A stretch of 44,235 bases of DNA, from contig JAOABV010000010.1 of NCBI GenBank assembly GCA_026418155.1, positions 1-44,235 of the forward strand, given 5' to 3'. Source of the DNA: a candidate division WOR-3 bacterium. GTDB taxonomy: Bacteria > Hydrothermota > Tepidihabitantia > Tepidihabitantales > CAIPLT01. Shown here in pieces: positions 1 through 9,538 of this stretch. The notes under the pieces were generated by a model. It worked only from the letters and a program-made list of their open reading frames with translations. It was not told the DNA's origin and made no database searches. Position 1 is the stretch's first letter. Each line of letters opens with the position of its first letter. The position numbers were made by a program, and so were the translations under genes.

Positions 1-251
1 GACAATAAGTCGGTCCTTTTATTATGAACAGATTGGGTTTACGAACAATTATTTATTTTCTAATCAAATGAATCGTATTTTTTTATACTTTGCGGTTAAA
101 ATTAATTACAGCCGTATCGTAAAATGTAGTTAAATTTTCAATTTTTCTCTGGCTTTATACCTTTCTATCAAAAATTTTTATCTTTATTAATCTATGACTT
201 CTCTTAAGTTAGGAGATTTGAGTTTATGTTATGTATTTACTTATATTTTTA

Positions 252-288
252 CTTCTCAACATTCAGTTATCACTGCTCATCATTTCAG
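252..288 (-). repeat. Short echo of the SBBP gene 3' end
   Basis: On the minus strand the last codons, stop and next bases (273-288) are followed by a near copy at 252-266, with one gap and a few mismatches. It is short and could be chance in AT-rich DNA. It is listed because the same pattern recurs at other gene ends in this window. Confidence 0.25.
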
Positions 289-2049
289 CATCAGCATCTT
301 TCTTTGCATCTTATTGTCATCGGTTTTCAGAACATAGAAATAGATGCCTTGTCGAACTCTTTTATTATGATTATCAGTGCCATCCCAGTTTGCACTATAT
401 GTACCTGCTTCTTTTTGTTCTTTAACTAAATGTTTAATCAATGTTCCGGAAGCATCGTAAATAGAAATTAAGACATTGCTTTTTTGTGGTAGGGAGTATT
501 GTATTGTTGTTTGGTTTATGAAGGGATTAGGAATTGCATTTAGCGTGAGGAGATTTTTTGTAGGCAAGAGCAGTTTTTCTTCTATACCGGCAGTTTGGAC
601 ATATTTAATTGTTACACAGTCACCACTGCTTGTGCCAGTCACATAGACATAACCTTGGTTATCTACTTCTAAATCAGCAGCACCGTCACTGGCGTTATTC
701 GGACTATTATATCTTATTACCCATTGTTGAACTCCATTAGAGTTATATTTAACTGTGGCATAATCGTGCGATGTGCCTCCACCATAACTTTTACCCGTGA
801 CATAGAGATTACCTGCGTTGTCGATTGCGATCGCAGTTGACTTATCTTCTCCATTGGCTGGTCCATTATATCGTTGTGCCCAAATTTGTGTGCCTGATGC
901 ATTATATTTGATGGTGACATAATCGTATACTCCTGCAACCGTGCTCGGACCGGTAACATAAACATTGCCTTGACTATCTACTGTAATATCTGTTCCATAA
1001 TCATAACTATTATCTGCATTATATCTTTGAACCCACATTTGATTACCAGCGGCGTTGTATTTAATTGTCAAGATATCGCCAACAGTTCCGACACCTTCGC
1101 TTTCGCCCGTAATATAGACATTGCTTTGAGCATCAACTGCTATAGCATATGGTTCATCCCAATTATTTCCTGTGCCGTTATATCTTTGAACCCATTGCAT
1201 TTGTCCTGTAGGATGATATTTAATTGTGACATAATCAGCGGTCGTGCCTATTCCTTCACTTCGGCCAGTCACATAGATATAGTTTGAATCATCAATTGCG
1301 ATTGCTTTTGCAACATCAGCGCTATTTGCTGTCCCGTTGTATTTACGAACCCATTCAATGTTACCTGAAGGATTATATTTAATTATTAAATAGTCTCGGT
1401 TGTTGAGACTATCACTATAACCAACAACATATACATTATTCAAATCATCAACCATTATTGCATTGCCGCAATCTATACCATTACCAAAACCATTATATCT
1501 TTGCACCCATTGGATTGTTCCTGATGAATTATATTTAATAGTGGCACAATCATAACCAGTTGCATAACTAAAACTTATGCCTGTAACATAAATATTGCCC
1601 AAATTATCAATTGCTATTGCGCTTGCTCGGTCATTACCATTATCAGTGTGGTTATAAGTTTGTGCCCACTGTTCGACACCGTTAGCAGAATATTTGATTG
1701 TTATGTAATTAAACCCTTGATTGGAATTATAAGTATAGCCCGTGATATAAACATTTCCAGCGTCATCCACGACTAATGCTTCAGCACCGTCGTCATCATT
1801 AGTTATCCCGCTGTATCTTCTTACCCAAGCAGTGTCAATCTGTGAATATAGAAACGAGGGAATAAGTATATTTAAGGAAATACCAAACAACAAAATGATA
1901 TAGAGTATGTGCAATATATTAAACTTATGACGAGTTAGCATCGGTTTAGTTGTTGTGTTATTTACTGACCAATTAGGGTGTTTAGGATTATCTGTTGAGA
2001 TTTTGTTTCTGGTATGAGCATAGTTTATCATATTTATTTGTTTTTTCAT
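280..2049 (-). CDS. Secreted SBBP-repeat beta-propeller protein with C-terminal sorting domain
   Basis: 589 aa. A hydrophobic signal segment lies at about residues 42-70, after an unusually long polar N-terminus. Eight repeats of about 52 residues follow, each with the pattern W-[VA]-x-[RT]-Y-[NS], D-x-x-[GN]-N-[VIL]-Y-[VI]-T-G and T-I-K-Y, which matches the SBBP beta-propeller family. The last 80 residues (PNPF, then Y-D-A-S-G and G-I-Y-F-Y) form a FlgD/Type-IX-type sorting and anchoring domain. The start at 2049 is favoured because AAGGAG sits just upstream on the minus strand. The internal Met37 would give a more typical signal peptide but has no ribosome site. The likely role is a surface or extracellular binding scaffold; the ligand is unknown. 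A TATAAT-like -10 lies at 2096-2101 (minus) with no convincing -35. Confidence 0.85.
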   Translation of the reverse strand: MKKQINMINYAHTRNKISTDNPKHPNWSVNNTTTKPMLTRHKFNILHILYIILLFGISLNILIPSFLYSQIDTAWVRRYSGITNDDDGAEALVVDDAGNVYITGYTYNSNQGFNYITIKYSANGVEQWAQTYNHTDNGNDRASAIAIDNLGNIYVTGISFSYATGYDCATIKYNSSGTIQWVQRYNGFGNGIDCGNAIMVDDLNNVYVVGYSDSLNNRDYLIIKYNPSGNIEWVRKYNGTANSADVAKAIAIDDSNYIYVTGRSEGIGTTADYVTIKYHPTGQMQWVQRYNGTGNNWDEPYAIAVDAQSNVYITGESEGVGTVGDILTIKYNAAGNQMWVQRYNADNSYDYGTDITVDSQGNVYVTGPSTVAGVYDYVTIKYNASGTQIWAQRYNGPANGEDKSTAIAIDNAGNLYVTGKSYGGGTSHDYATVKYNSNGVQQWVIRYNSPNNASDGAADLEVDNQGYVYVTGTSSGDCVTIKYVQTAGIEEKLLLPTKNLLTLNAIPNPFINQTTIQYSLPQKSNVLISIYDASGTLIKHLVKEQKEAGTYSANWDGTDNHNKRVRQGIYFYVLKTDDNKMQRKMLMLK

Positions 2050-2304
2050 AGGTGCTCCTTTCCGTGATTCATATTATGTTATTGGTTTAATACTTATTAT
2101 AGCAATTAAATTTAGTTTTATTAGTTAGTTTTAATATTTTTAATTTTATAATTTTAGTATCTATTTAGACCCTGTCAAGATAATAAAGCAACTCTTTCGA
2201 TTGTAAAGATATTTACTGTTTTCTTTAATGAAAATAAATAATTAGCAGATAGACTTTTAATTTTATAAATTTATTATTTTTTGAGTTATGTCTTAATGTT
2301 CTTA

Positions 2305-2333
2305 TTGACTCTTGGCAAAATTTTTTGTAATGT
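2305..2333 (+). promoter_or_regulatory. Promoter of the tandem thyX gene, probably leaderless
   Basis: TTGACT at 2305-2310 is followed by TAATGT at 2328-2333 (17-bp spacer); TGTAAT at 2326-2331 (15-bp spacer) is the alternative -10. The ATG begins at 2339, only 5-7 bases after the -10, and there is no Shine-Dalgarno, so transcription would start at or next to the start codon. Confidence 0.6.
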
Positions 2334-2338
2334 AGGGT

Positions 2339-3772
2339 ATGAAGATTAGACTGGCTGGTTATAATGTTGATTTGGACCATCTTAAAAAGTTAATTGGCGA
2401 CCGAACCTTTGAGTTAACCCCGGAAACTTTTAGTGCCGCATATGCTCGGATAAGCCGAAGCCCTAAGCCTATTTCTGAATTAAGAAAAATTGCTCGGAAA
2501 GAAATTGCTAAAGCCCGGGAACAGAATCGCCGGGTTATTTTTGAGATGGGACATCATTCAGTAGCTGAACATGCAGTATTTAATTTTGATATTATGAATA
2601 TTTCTCGTTTAGCGGTAGAATATTTGGAATCTCACCGGTTAATGTCCTATACTGAAGCGTCGCAAAGATATATTCGTTGGCATTCACAATTTATCGTTCC
2701 TGAGGAAATAAAAAAGACTAAATTCTTAAAACCATTTCTTAAGACAATAGAAACTCAGATTCAAGGATATGATGTTTTGAGTGAAAAACTTAAATCATTT
2801 GAAACTAAACTGACAAAGCCAATTGAGGATGCTCGTTATGTCACTTCATTAGCAATGACAACTCAGTTAGGTGCAACAATGAATGCGCGTAATTTGGAAT
2901 TGGTTATTAGACGGTGTGCTGCTTCTAAGATTAATGAAGTGAGGATGTTAGGCAAAAAATTATTTGATTGTGCGGTTAAAATTGCGCCTTCAATTCTGCT
3001 TTTTTACCAAAAGACTAATTATGACAGCAAAACTTATGACGAACTGAAAAAGAGCTACCAGCAAATTGGAAAACTATCAAAGGCAAAATCGGAAACTAAC
3101 TCAATTTGCCGGTTAGTTGACTACACAAAAGATGCTGATGAAAAATTGATTGCCGTATTGATTCATAAAACGAGCAATATGTCGTTTCCCTTAGCAATGA
3201 GACAAACATTAAGTCTTAACTCAAATCAAAAATTGGAGATTGTAAAAACCGCTTTTAAGTATGCAAATTTTTATGATGCGGCATTAAGAGAATTTGAGCA
3301 TATTTATTTGACTTTTGAACTAATTTTATCTGCTTCCTGTTTTGCCCAACTCAAACGGCATCGGATGGCAACGATATCAACTCAAGATTACGATTTAAAT
3401 TTAGGTGTTACGATACCCGAATCGATAAAATTGGCAAAACAACTTGACCTATTTAATAAAATTATTGAAAAGACCGAAAAGACTTATGAAAAAATTCATA
3501 AAGAATTGCCCCACATTGCGCCGTATATCTTAACTCAAGCCCATCGCCGACGAGTTTTGCTGACATTAAATATTCGAGAACTATATCATATTGCCCGCTT
3601 GCGTATGGACCAAACTGCCCAATGGGATATTAGAGAACTGTCAAGAAAAATGGTTGAACAAGCACAAAAAGTAATGCCGATTTCTTTAGCCTTTTGTTGT
3701 GCTAAAGACCAATATGATACATTTTATCAGAAATATTTTAAGGAGAGCCTATGTCAAGAAAAACAGCGATGA
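2339..3772 (+). CDS. thyX: Tandem-fused FAD-dependent thymidylate synthase (two ThyX domains)
   Basis: 477 aa, about twice the length of a usual ThyX. ThyX methylates dUMP to dTMP using methylene-folate, FAD and NAD(P)H. Domain 1 (about 1-240) has GHHSVAEH at 71-78 and S-H-R-x7-S at 98-108, followed by QRY. Domain 2 (about 241-477) has REFEH and then R-H-R at 340-342, but the residue eight past the last Arg is Asp350, not Ser. The family signature RHR-x7-S is therefore split: domain 1 keeps the Ser but has Ser in place of the first Arg, and domain 2 keeps RHR but lacks the Ser. ThyX active sites form between subunits, so the two halves may complement each other. The stop lies in an ATGA, and a spurious overlapping start at 3751 was not used for the next gene. 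Confidence 0.85.
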   Translation: MKIRLAGYNVDLDHLKKLIGDRTFELTPETFSAAYARISRSPKPISELRKIARKEIAKAREQNRRVIFEMGHHSVAEHAVFNFDIMNISRLAVEYLESHRLMSYTEASQRYIRWHSQFIVPEEIKKTKFLKPFLKTIETQIQGYDVLSEKLKSFETKLTKPIEDARYVTSLAMTTQLGATMNARNLELVIRRCAASKINEVRMLGKKLFDCAVKIAPSILLFYQKTNYDSKTYDELKKSYQQIGKLSKAKSETNSICRLVDYTKDADEKLIAVLIHKTSNMSFPLAMRQTLSLNSNQKLEIVKTAFKYANFYDAALREFEHIYLTFELILSASCFAQLKRHRMATISTQDYDLNLGVTIPESIKLAKQLDLFNKIIEKTEKTYEKIHKELPHIAPYILTQAHRRRVLLTLNIRELYHIARLRMDQTAQWDIRELSRKMVEQAQKVMPISLAFCCAKDQYDTFYQKYFKESLCQEKQR

Positions 3773-3853
3773 GATTTAGATATTATATTATATTTAGATT
3801 AAAAAACATTTTTAAGAAAAAGAGTTTTTACGAAGCAACGAAAATGAAATTAT
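3732..3853 (+). repeat. Junction echo between thyX and the following lipoprotein gene
   Basis: The thyX 3' end (3732-3777, including the ATGA holding its stop at 3769-3772) resembles 3805-3853, which ends in the ATGA that starts the lipoprotein gene (3844-3847). The period is about 75 bases and the alignment needs gaps. At the protein level, F-K-E-S-L-C-Q-E resembles F-K-K-K-S-F-Y-E. Confidence 0.4.
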
Positions 3854-4479
3854 TGAGAGATATCTCGGTCTGGACAACTTTAGTTGTGCTCGGCATAAGC
3901 AGTTGCTCAAAAGTTATTGTGCCGCCGGCAATTGACCTTAAGCAACATCAAGCAATCGGGATTATTAAATTCAATTGTTCTGAGCCGGGTAATCTGGATG
4001 CGTTTGTCACTCAGAAATTCATTCAAGAGATTACTAAAGACCAAAAATCAATTGAGATTATTGAGTTAGGAACCCAAACCGATGTGCTAAATGCAGTTGG
4101 CCAATCTGCAATTGGTCCTGATGCGTATAAAGCGATGGGTATAAAATATAATGTAAAAAGTATAATTCTTGGCGATATTGAGATTTCCGATATTAAACCC
4201 GAAATTAGTATTGCGCCGGGATTTTCCTATGTTGAAGCCCAAGGTATTATCGAAGCCTCATTGATTGTTCGAATGGTTGAAACGAGTAATGGAGCAACAA
4301 TTTGGTCTGGCACAACTCGTGATAAACGAGAAGTCGGTTCAATTGGTATCATTGGAGGTAAATTTATGTTTGATGCTGAAGACCCAGAACATTCTTATGG
4401 GTCCTTAGTTGATGCGCTGGTGAAAAGAGTGACTAAAGATTTTAAAAATACTTGGTATTGGAAGAGAAAATGCCTATAA
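3844..4479 (+). CDS. CsgG/GNA1162-like lipoprotein
   Basis: 211 aa from Met3844. This start gives a short signal peptide (MKLLRD, hydrophobic core) ending in the lipobox I-S-S-C, then a mature domain beginning near V-I-V-P-P. An upstream in-frame ATG at 3751 has an AGGAG but would put 31 residues before the signal peptide. The mature part (V-L-N-A-V-G-Q, a long D-A-Y-K-A-M-G-I-K-Y-N-V segment, L-G-D-I-E-I, A-S-L-I-V-R-M-V-E, G-A-T-I-W-S-G-T) looks like the CsgG/GNA1162/DUF799 type of envelope lipoprotein. These assemble at the outer membrane, some as secretion channels. The exact role is unknown. Its 3' end is echoed twice downstream. Confidence 0.65.
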   Translation: MKLLRDISVWTTLVVLGISSCSKVIVPPAIDLKQHQAIGIIKFNCSEPGNLDAFVTQKFIQEITKDQKSIEIIELGTQTDVLNAVGQSAIGPDAYKAMGIKYNVKSIILGDIEISDIKPEISIAPGFSYVEAQGIIEASLIVRMVETSNGATIWSGTTRDKREVGSIGIIGGKFMFDAEDPEHSYGSLVDALVKRVTKDFKNTWYWKRKCL

Positions 4480-4583
4480 CTTAAAAATATCCAAAGACTT
4501 TAAGAATACTTGGTATTGGAAAAGACCTTGCCTATGATTTGAATACCTAACATTGGAAAAGAAATGCTCATAACTTAAAGAAC
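4435..4583 (+). repeat. Triple echo of the lipoprotein 3' end
   Basis: Bases 4435-4482 (the last codons and stop) match 4493-4540 at 40 of 48 positions without gaps (period 58). Copy 2 still reads KDFKNTWYWKR and then C-L-stop in a different frame. A third, more worn copy lies at about 4549-4583. Confidence 0.85.
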
Positions 4584-4661
4584 CCAAAATTTTTGAGCGA
4601 GACCTAATAAGAAAAAGATATATATCCAATTTAAGTTTAATATACTGAATTGATTCCAAGG

Positions 4662-4702
4662 TAGCGTCAAGAATTTTGTGTAAATTCTTTTTTCTTCCAT
4701 AA
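4662..4702 (-). repeat. 41-bp dispersed inverted repeat, copy A
   Basis: The reverse complement is identical (41/41) to 31944-31984. Read on the minus strand it is an ATG followed by 12 codons of a Lys-rich, then hydrophobic N-terminus. It ends next to a TTGAC on each strand: GTCAAGA at 4667-4673 and TCTTGAC at 4707-4713 form an imperfect inverted pair. Confidence 0.85.
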
Positions 4703-4708
4703 CAAATC

Positions 4709-4737
4709 TTGACAATATGCTATTTAATAGTTATGCT
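4709..4737 (+). promoter_or_regulatory. Promoter upstream of the PQQ-repeat lipoprotein gene
   Basis: TTGACA at 4709-4714, 17-bp spacer, TATGCT at 4732-4737. The start codon is about 80 bases downstream, so this gene would have a real 5' leader. Confidence 0.6.
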
Positions 4738-4821
4738 ATATATTAATATTTTTAATGAAAAATTAAAAGAGATGAGACTTCGTTATGACAAAGGCTCCAG
4801 AAGTGGATGCATATTGTAAAA

Positions 4822-6360
4822 ATGAAACAAAGAATTTTTATCATAAGTAGCCTAATTCTTTTGGCGGTCTATTGGAACTGTGGCAATAAGGCGCCAAATA
4901 AACCCCAAAAGCCTGACGGACCGTCTTCCGTAATTCCTGGAGTGCCAGATACTTTTTCAACAGTAACTACTGACCCAGAAGGTGATAATGTTAAGTATCA
5001 ATTTGGCTATAAACCTGAAGGTGGCACAGAATCTTATACTAACTGGAGCGATTTAGTTTCCAGTGGTACTGAATATAAGACTGCAATTACCTTAACGCAA
5101 CCTGGTAAATATTATTTAAGATGCCAAGCCAAAGACCAAAAAGGGAAAATTTCCAAATGGTCGGATAATTATGAAGTCGCTTGCGGTTATGGAATTCAAA
5201 AATGGTTTTTTACCTGCTATGACCAACAATTAGAAGACTATGCCGAGTTCAATAGCACTCCCGCAATTGATGACCAAGGTAATATTTATCTTGGATGCTC
5301 AATGGGACATATTCACGCATTAAGACCAAATGGCACTGAACTCTGGCGGTATCCGGTTGATGGTGAAATTACTTCCTCAATAGCCTTGGCAGCTAATGGC
5401 ACTATTTATGCTTGCACTCGAGAAGGAAAGATTTATGCATTATATTCTAATGGCACTTTAAAATGGCAAAGAAATGTTGGTAGTGAAATTGTCGCAAGTC
5501 CAGCAATTGGACAGAATAATGAAGTTTATGTATGTACTATAGATGAAGGACTATTTGCTATTGATGCTAATAACAATTTGAAATGGGTAAAAGATTATAT
5601 CTTCGGTTTATCCTCAGTGGCAGTTGACCGAGCCCATAATCTCTATGTCGGAAGTTATGAAGGTTTTCTTTTCTCACTTGATAGTTTTGGTGATATGCGC
5701 TGGAACGAACCTTTTGATGCTGGTGATGAAATAATCTCTTCGCCGGCAATTACTCCCACGGGTAAAATCTGTTTTGGCACACAAGCCGTAGATAGTAATT
5801 TTATTATATTGAATCCTGATGGTACTGTCTTCAAAAAAGTCAGTTTACAAGGCTCGATCTCGGCTTCTCCAGTAATTGGAAGTGATGGCTCAATTTATAT
5901 TGCCACGGAAGAAGGTGTTTTGTATCGACTTAATGCTAATGGAAATGTTGTTTGGAACATTCAGACCAACGGAAGTTTTGCTTCAAGTCCAGCAGTTGTT
6001 AAATATCCGCAACATTCTGAGGATGTTATCTATTTCCGAGTCTCTTGGGCAATGAAGGGTAAAAAATCATCTCATAAAACCTTTCAAGATGAATTAGATA
6101 CTCTGTTCTACATAAAGTCAGATCGAACAAGACTGGGCACAGCAGTTATTCCGCCTATTCAATATGCGAGTGCTGAACTTATTTCTTCACCCATGGTGGG
6201 TTCCGATGGCACAATTTATATTGGTGGTGGATATTATGAACCTGATGAACCCGCAACACCTTACGGCGGAGTCTATGCATTTTCTGGTCGAGGCGTAGTG
6301 GCAAATTCCTGTTGGCCATTATTTAGACAAAATAGAAAAAATTCTGGCAGGATTGAATAA
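4822..6360 (+). CDS. PQQ-like beta-propeller lipoprotein
   Basis: 512 aa from Met4822 (an alternative in-frame ATG lies at 4807; neither has a clear Shine-Dalgarno). The N-terminus MKQRIFIISSLILLAV is a signal peptide, and Cys20 followed by G-N-K-A-P is the probable lipid site, although the residues before it (Y-W-N) are a poor lipobox. A Pro-rich linker leads to an Ig/fibronectin-like domain (about 25-115: T-D-P-E-G-D, W-S-D). PQQ/YncE-type blades follow: repeated S-S-P-A-I, G-x-I-Y-x-G/A and L-x-W motifs, for example A-N-G-T-I-Y-A-C-T. It is a surface or periplasmic lipoprotein scaffold. Binding of PQQ itself is not implied. Confidence 0.75.
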   Translation: MKQRIFIISSLILLAVYWNCGNKAPNKPQKPDGPSSVIPGVPDTFSTVTTDPEGDNVKYQFGYKPEGGTESYTNWSDLVSSGTEYKTAITLTQPGKYYLRCQAKDQKGKISKWSDNYEVACGYGIQKWFFTCYDQQLEDYAEFNSTPAIDDQGNIYLGCSMGHIHALRPNGTELWRYPVDGEITSSIALAANGTIYACTREGKIYALYSNGTLKWQRNVGSEIVASPAIGQNNEVYVCTIDEGLFAIDANNNLKWVKDYIFGLSSVAVDRAHNLYVGSYEGFLFSLDSFGDMRWNEPFDAGDEIISSPAITPTGKICFGTQAVDSNFIILNPDGTVFKKVSLQGSISASPVIGSDGSIYIATEEGVLYRLNANGNVVWNIQTNGSFASSPAVVKYPQHSEDVIYFRVSWAMKGKKSSHKTFQDELDTLFYIKSDRTRLGTAVIPPIQYASAELISSPMVGSDGTIYIGGGYYEPDEPATPYGGVYAFSGRGVVANSCWPLFRQNRKNSGRIE

Positions 6361-6528
6361 AAATGAGAATTTTAATATTAGTACCACATTTTAACCACAA
6401 AATACTAACCGGGCTGAAGGAAACGAAAGGACTATTATTAGTGCACGATTTTGACCAAATGAAACCCATCAAAATACCAATGGTTAGAAATTATTCTACA
6501 AGAATAGAATGAGCATCAAAATGAAAAT
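6341..6528 (+). repeat. Echo at the PQQ lipoprotein/ileS junction
   Basis: The 3' end of the lipoprotein gene plus following ATGA (6341-6370) resembles the ileS start region (6493-6528). Between them, 6372-6410 and 6428-6470 also resemble each other (period about 57). The similarity is gapped and moderate. Confidence 0.35.
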
Positions 6529-9500
6529 ACCAGTTCCAGTTCCCGACTTTCCTGCAATCGAAAAAGAAATCTTAAAGTTTTGGGAAGAAAAAAAGATTTT
6601 TGAGAAACTACGAACTAAAAATAAAGGCAATAAAAAATTCTCTTTCTTAGATGGTCCAATCACAGCGAATAATCCAATGGGCGTGCATCATGCTTGGGGC
6701 CGAACCTATAAAGACCTGTTCCAACGCTATAAAGCAATGCTCGGCTATGACCAAAGATACCAAAACGGATTCGATTGTCAGGGCCTATGGGTTGAAGTTG
6801 AAGTGGAACGAGAATTAGGCTTCAATTCCAAGCGCGATATTGAAAACTACGGCATTGCTAATTTTGTTAATAAATGTAAAGAACGAGTGCTGAAATATTC
6901 TAAAATCCAAACCCAACAATCAATCCGACTTGGTCAATGGATGGATTGGGATAATTCTTATTATACGATGTCAGATGAAAATAATTATACCATCTGGTAT
7001 TTCTTAAAAGAATGTCATAAACACAATTGGATTTATAAGGGTCATGATGTTATGCCTTGGTGTCCAAGATGCGGCACTGCGCTCTCAGAACACGAAATTG
7101 TAACTGAAGGTTATAAAGAACTCACTCATCCGGCAATCTATCTTAAATTTCCGATAAAAGGTAAAGACAGAGAATATTTATTAGTCTGGACGACAACACC
7201 TTGGACCTTATCATCTAATGTCGCTTGTGCAGTACATCCTGATTTATATTATGTCAAAGTTAAAGCAGATACCGATATTTATTATCTCATAAAATCTCGC
7301 ATCGAAGTGATTAATGGGAAATATCAAATACTGGATGAATTCCTTGGCAAAGAACTTTTAGAAATGGAATATATCGGTCCGTATGATGAATTACCTGCGC
7401 AAAAAGATGTTGTGCATAAAGTTATTCCTTGGGATGAAGTCTCAGGAACCGAGGGCACAGGTATTGTCCATATTGCCCCAGGTTGTGGAAAAGAAGATTT
7501 TGAACTGGGTAAAGAGTTTAATCTACCTGCCATCGCACCATTAACTGAAGATGGCTATTTTCTTAATAACTTTGGTTTTTTAACCGGGAAAAATGTCAAA
7601 GATAGTGCTCAATTAATCTTTGACGATTTACAGAAAAAAGGTATGGTCTATAAGATTGAAGACTATACGCACCGTTATCCCGTATGTTGGCGCTGTGACT
7701 CGGAAGTAATCTTCCGATTAGTTGATGAATGGTTTATATCAATGGACGAATTGCGCTATAAGATTATGGATTCTGCTCGACAGGTGCGATGGATACCAGA
7801 GTTTGGATTAGAACGAGAATTGGACTGGCTGAGAAATATGCAAGACTGGTGTATCTCCAAAAAACGCTACTGGGGATTAGCATTGCCGATTTACGATTGC
7901 CAATGTGGTAAATTTGAAGTCATTGGTGGTAAAGAAGAATTAAAAGAGAGAGCAGTGCGTGGTTGGGAGAAATTTGAAGGCAATTCGCCCCATCGACCTT
8001 GGATTGATGAAGTGAAAATCAGATGCAACTACTGTGGCCAAGAAATCTCCCGAATCCTTGATGTCGGTAACCCCTGGCTTGATGCCGGCATAGTACCTTT
8101 TTCCACGCTACATTATCTTACTGACCGAAAATACTGGGAGCAATGGTTTCCGGCAGATTTTATCACTGAGTGTTTTCCCGGTCAATTCCGCAACTGGTTT
8201 TATGCAATATTAGCAATGAGTACCGTCTTAGAAAACCGCGCACCTTTTAAGACCCTATTAGGACATGCCTTAGTAAAAGATGAGTATGGCGAAGAAATGC
8301 ATAAAAGTAAAGGCAATGTTATCTGGTTTGATGAAGCTGCGGAGAAGATGGGCGCAGATATAATGCGTTGGATCTTCACAAACCATAACCCTCAGGAAAA
8401 TCTTCACTTCGGTTATCAGGCGGCATATGAAACAAAAAGAAAACTTTTAACCCTATGGAATATTTATAGTTTTTTTGTCAACTACGCACGCATCGACCAA
8501 CCAAAACTACGACTATTATCAGAACATAAAGATACTGATACATTTGCTGGTCTCCCCTTAACGGTTTTGGACCAATGGATACTATCACGGCTCAACTATG
8601 TAGTGCAAAAAGTACGAGAACACCTCGACGATTTCGACCCAGCCCCAGTGCCTAAAATAATTGATGAATTTATTGATGATTTGTCGAGCTGGTATGTGCG
8701 CCGCAACCGTCGTCGGTTCTGGAAACCGGGTAAAGACGATGACAAACTTGCCGCCTATCAAACGTTATATGAATGTCTGGTTACATTGATAAAACTAATA
8801 GCACCAATAATGCCATTTTTATCTGAAACTATATATCAAAACATCGTTCGTTCCATAGACCCCCAAGCACCAGAAAGTGTCCACCTCAATTCCTTTCCCG
8901 AACCTAAATTAACATTTTATAACCCCCAACTAGAGAGAGAAATGGCATTAGTTCGCGAATTGATCTCATTGGGGCTTTCTGCGCGCAAAGCAGGTGCATT
9001 AAAAGTTCGACAACCATTACCAACAATCGCCATCATTGGACTTAATTCCGAAGAAAAGGAAAGTCTTAAAAAGTATTTTTGGCTCATTCAGGATGAATTG
9101 AATATAAAAAGCATTGAGATTTTTGAAAGCGAAGAAACCTTCAACCTCCTGCGGGATAATAAAAACTACCTTTTTAGTTCTAAAAGCGAAATCGAGCAAA
9201 CACCCAAGTCAAAATATAAAGTTGCGATTAATAAAGAACTCACTCAAGAGTTAATCGAAGAAGGGCTGGCACGCGAATTAGTTCATAAAATACAGAATCT
9301 AAGGAAAACAGCCGGCTTTGATATCATTGACCGAATTGAATTCTATTATTCTGCAACAGAAAAACTTGGTGCAGCAATAAAAACATTTGAGGATTATATT
9401 TGCCAAGAAGTTTTAGCCGTCACAATCCAACCGATTAAAAGCGACCTCGCTAATAAAGAAGATTTTGAAATTGCTGGCGAAACCTTAAAAGTAAACCAAG

Positions 9501-9538
9501 AAACTGTGACCGTTTACTTAAAGAGAGTTCCGCGATGA
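6509..9538 (+). CDS. ileS: Isoleucyl-tRNA synthetase
   Basis: 1009 aa. It attaches isoleucine to tRNA-Ile and edits mischarged valine. The class I HIGH-type signature is HHAWG at 60-64 (after NNPMGV), and the KMSKS-type loop is M-H-K-S-K-G at 597-602. The editing (CP1) insert lies between (TTTPWTL, G-T-G-I-V-H-I-A-P-G). A W-C-I-S-K-K-R-Y-W-G segment follows, then paired Cys motifs (C-x-C, C-x2-C), and the last 330 residues form the helical anticodon-binding region. Length and motifs fit the long IleRS subtype. Met at 6509 or 6521 could start it; there is no Shine-Dalgarno at either. The stop overlaps the next start by 4 bases (ATGA). Confidence 0.93.
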   Translation: MSIKMKIPVPVPDFPAIEKEILKFWEEKKIFEKLRTKNKGNKKFSFLDGPITANNPMGVHHAWGRTYKDLFQRYKAMLGYDQRYQNGFDCQGLWVEVEVERELGFNSKRDIENYGIANFVNKCKERVLKYSKIQTQQSIRLGQWMDWDNSYYTMSDENNYTIWYFLKECHKHNWIYKGHDVMPWCPRCGTALSEHEIVTEGYKELTHPAIYLKFPIKGKDREYLLVWTTTPWTLSSNVACAVHPDLYYVKVKADTDIYYLIKSRIEVINGKYQILDEFLGKELLEMEYIGPYDELPAQKDVVHKVIPWDEVSGTEGTGIVHIAPGCGKEDFELGKEFNLPAIAPLTEDGYFLNNFGFLTGKNVKDSAQLIFDDLQKKGMVYKIEDYTHRYPVCWRCDSEVIFRLVDEWFISMDELRYKIMDSARQVRWIPEFGLERELDWLRNMQDWCISKKRYWGLALPIYDCQCGKFEVIGGKEELKERAVRGWEKFEGNSPHRPWIDEVKIRCNYCGQEISRILDVGNPWLDAGIVPFSTLHYLTDRKYWEQWFPADFITECFPGQFRNWFYAILAMSTVLENRAPFKTLLGHALVKDEYGEEMHKSKGNVIWFDEAAEKMGADIMRWIFTNHNPQENLHFGYQAAYETKRKLLTLWNIYSFFVNYARIDQPKLRLLSEHKDTDTFAGLPLTVLDQWILSRLNYVVQKVREHLDDFDPAPVPKIIDEFIDDLSSWYVRRNRRRFWKPGKDDDKLAAYQTLYECLVTLIKLIAPIMPFLSETIYQNIVRSIDPQAPESVHLNSFPEPKLTFYNPQLEREMALVRELISLGLSARKAGALKVRQPLPTIAIIGLNSEEKESLKKYFWLIQDELNIKSIEIFESEETFNLLRDNKNYLFSSKSEIEQTPKSKYKVAINKELTQELIEEGLARELVHKIQNLRKTAGFDIIDRIEFYYSATEKLGAAIKTFEDYICQEVLAVTIQPIKSDLANKEDFEIAGETLKVNQETVTVYLKRVPR

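Larger units (their letters stand above)
4480..4821. other. Intergenic tract: gene-end echoes, 41-bp inverted-repeat copy, promoter
   Basis: No convincing gene. It holds echo copies 2 and 3 of the lipoprotein end, a 41-bp segment (4662-4702) found again inverted at 31944-31984, and a promoter at 4709-4737. On the minus strand 4575-4700 is an open frame of 41 codons starting MEEKRIYTKFLTL, which looks like a broken signal-peptide start. Confidence 0.6.
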
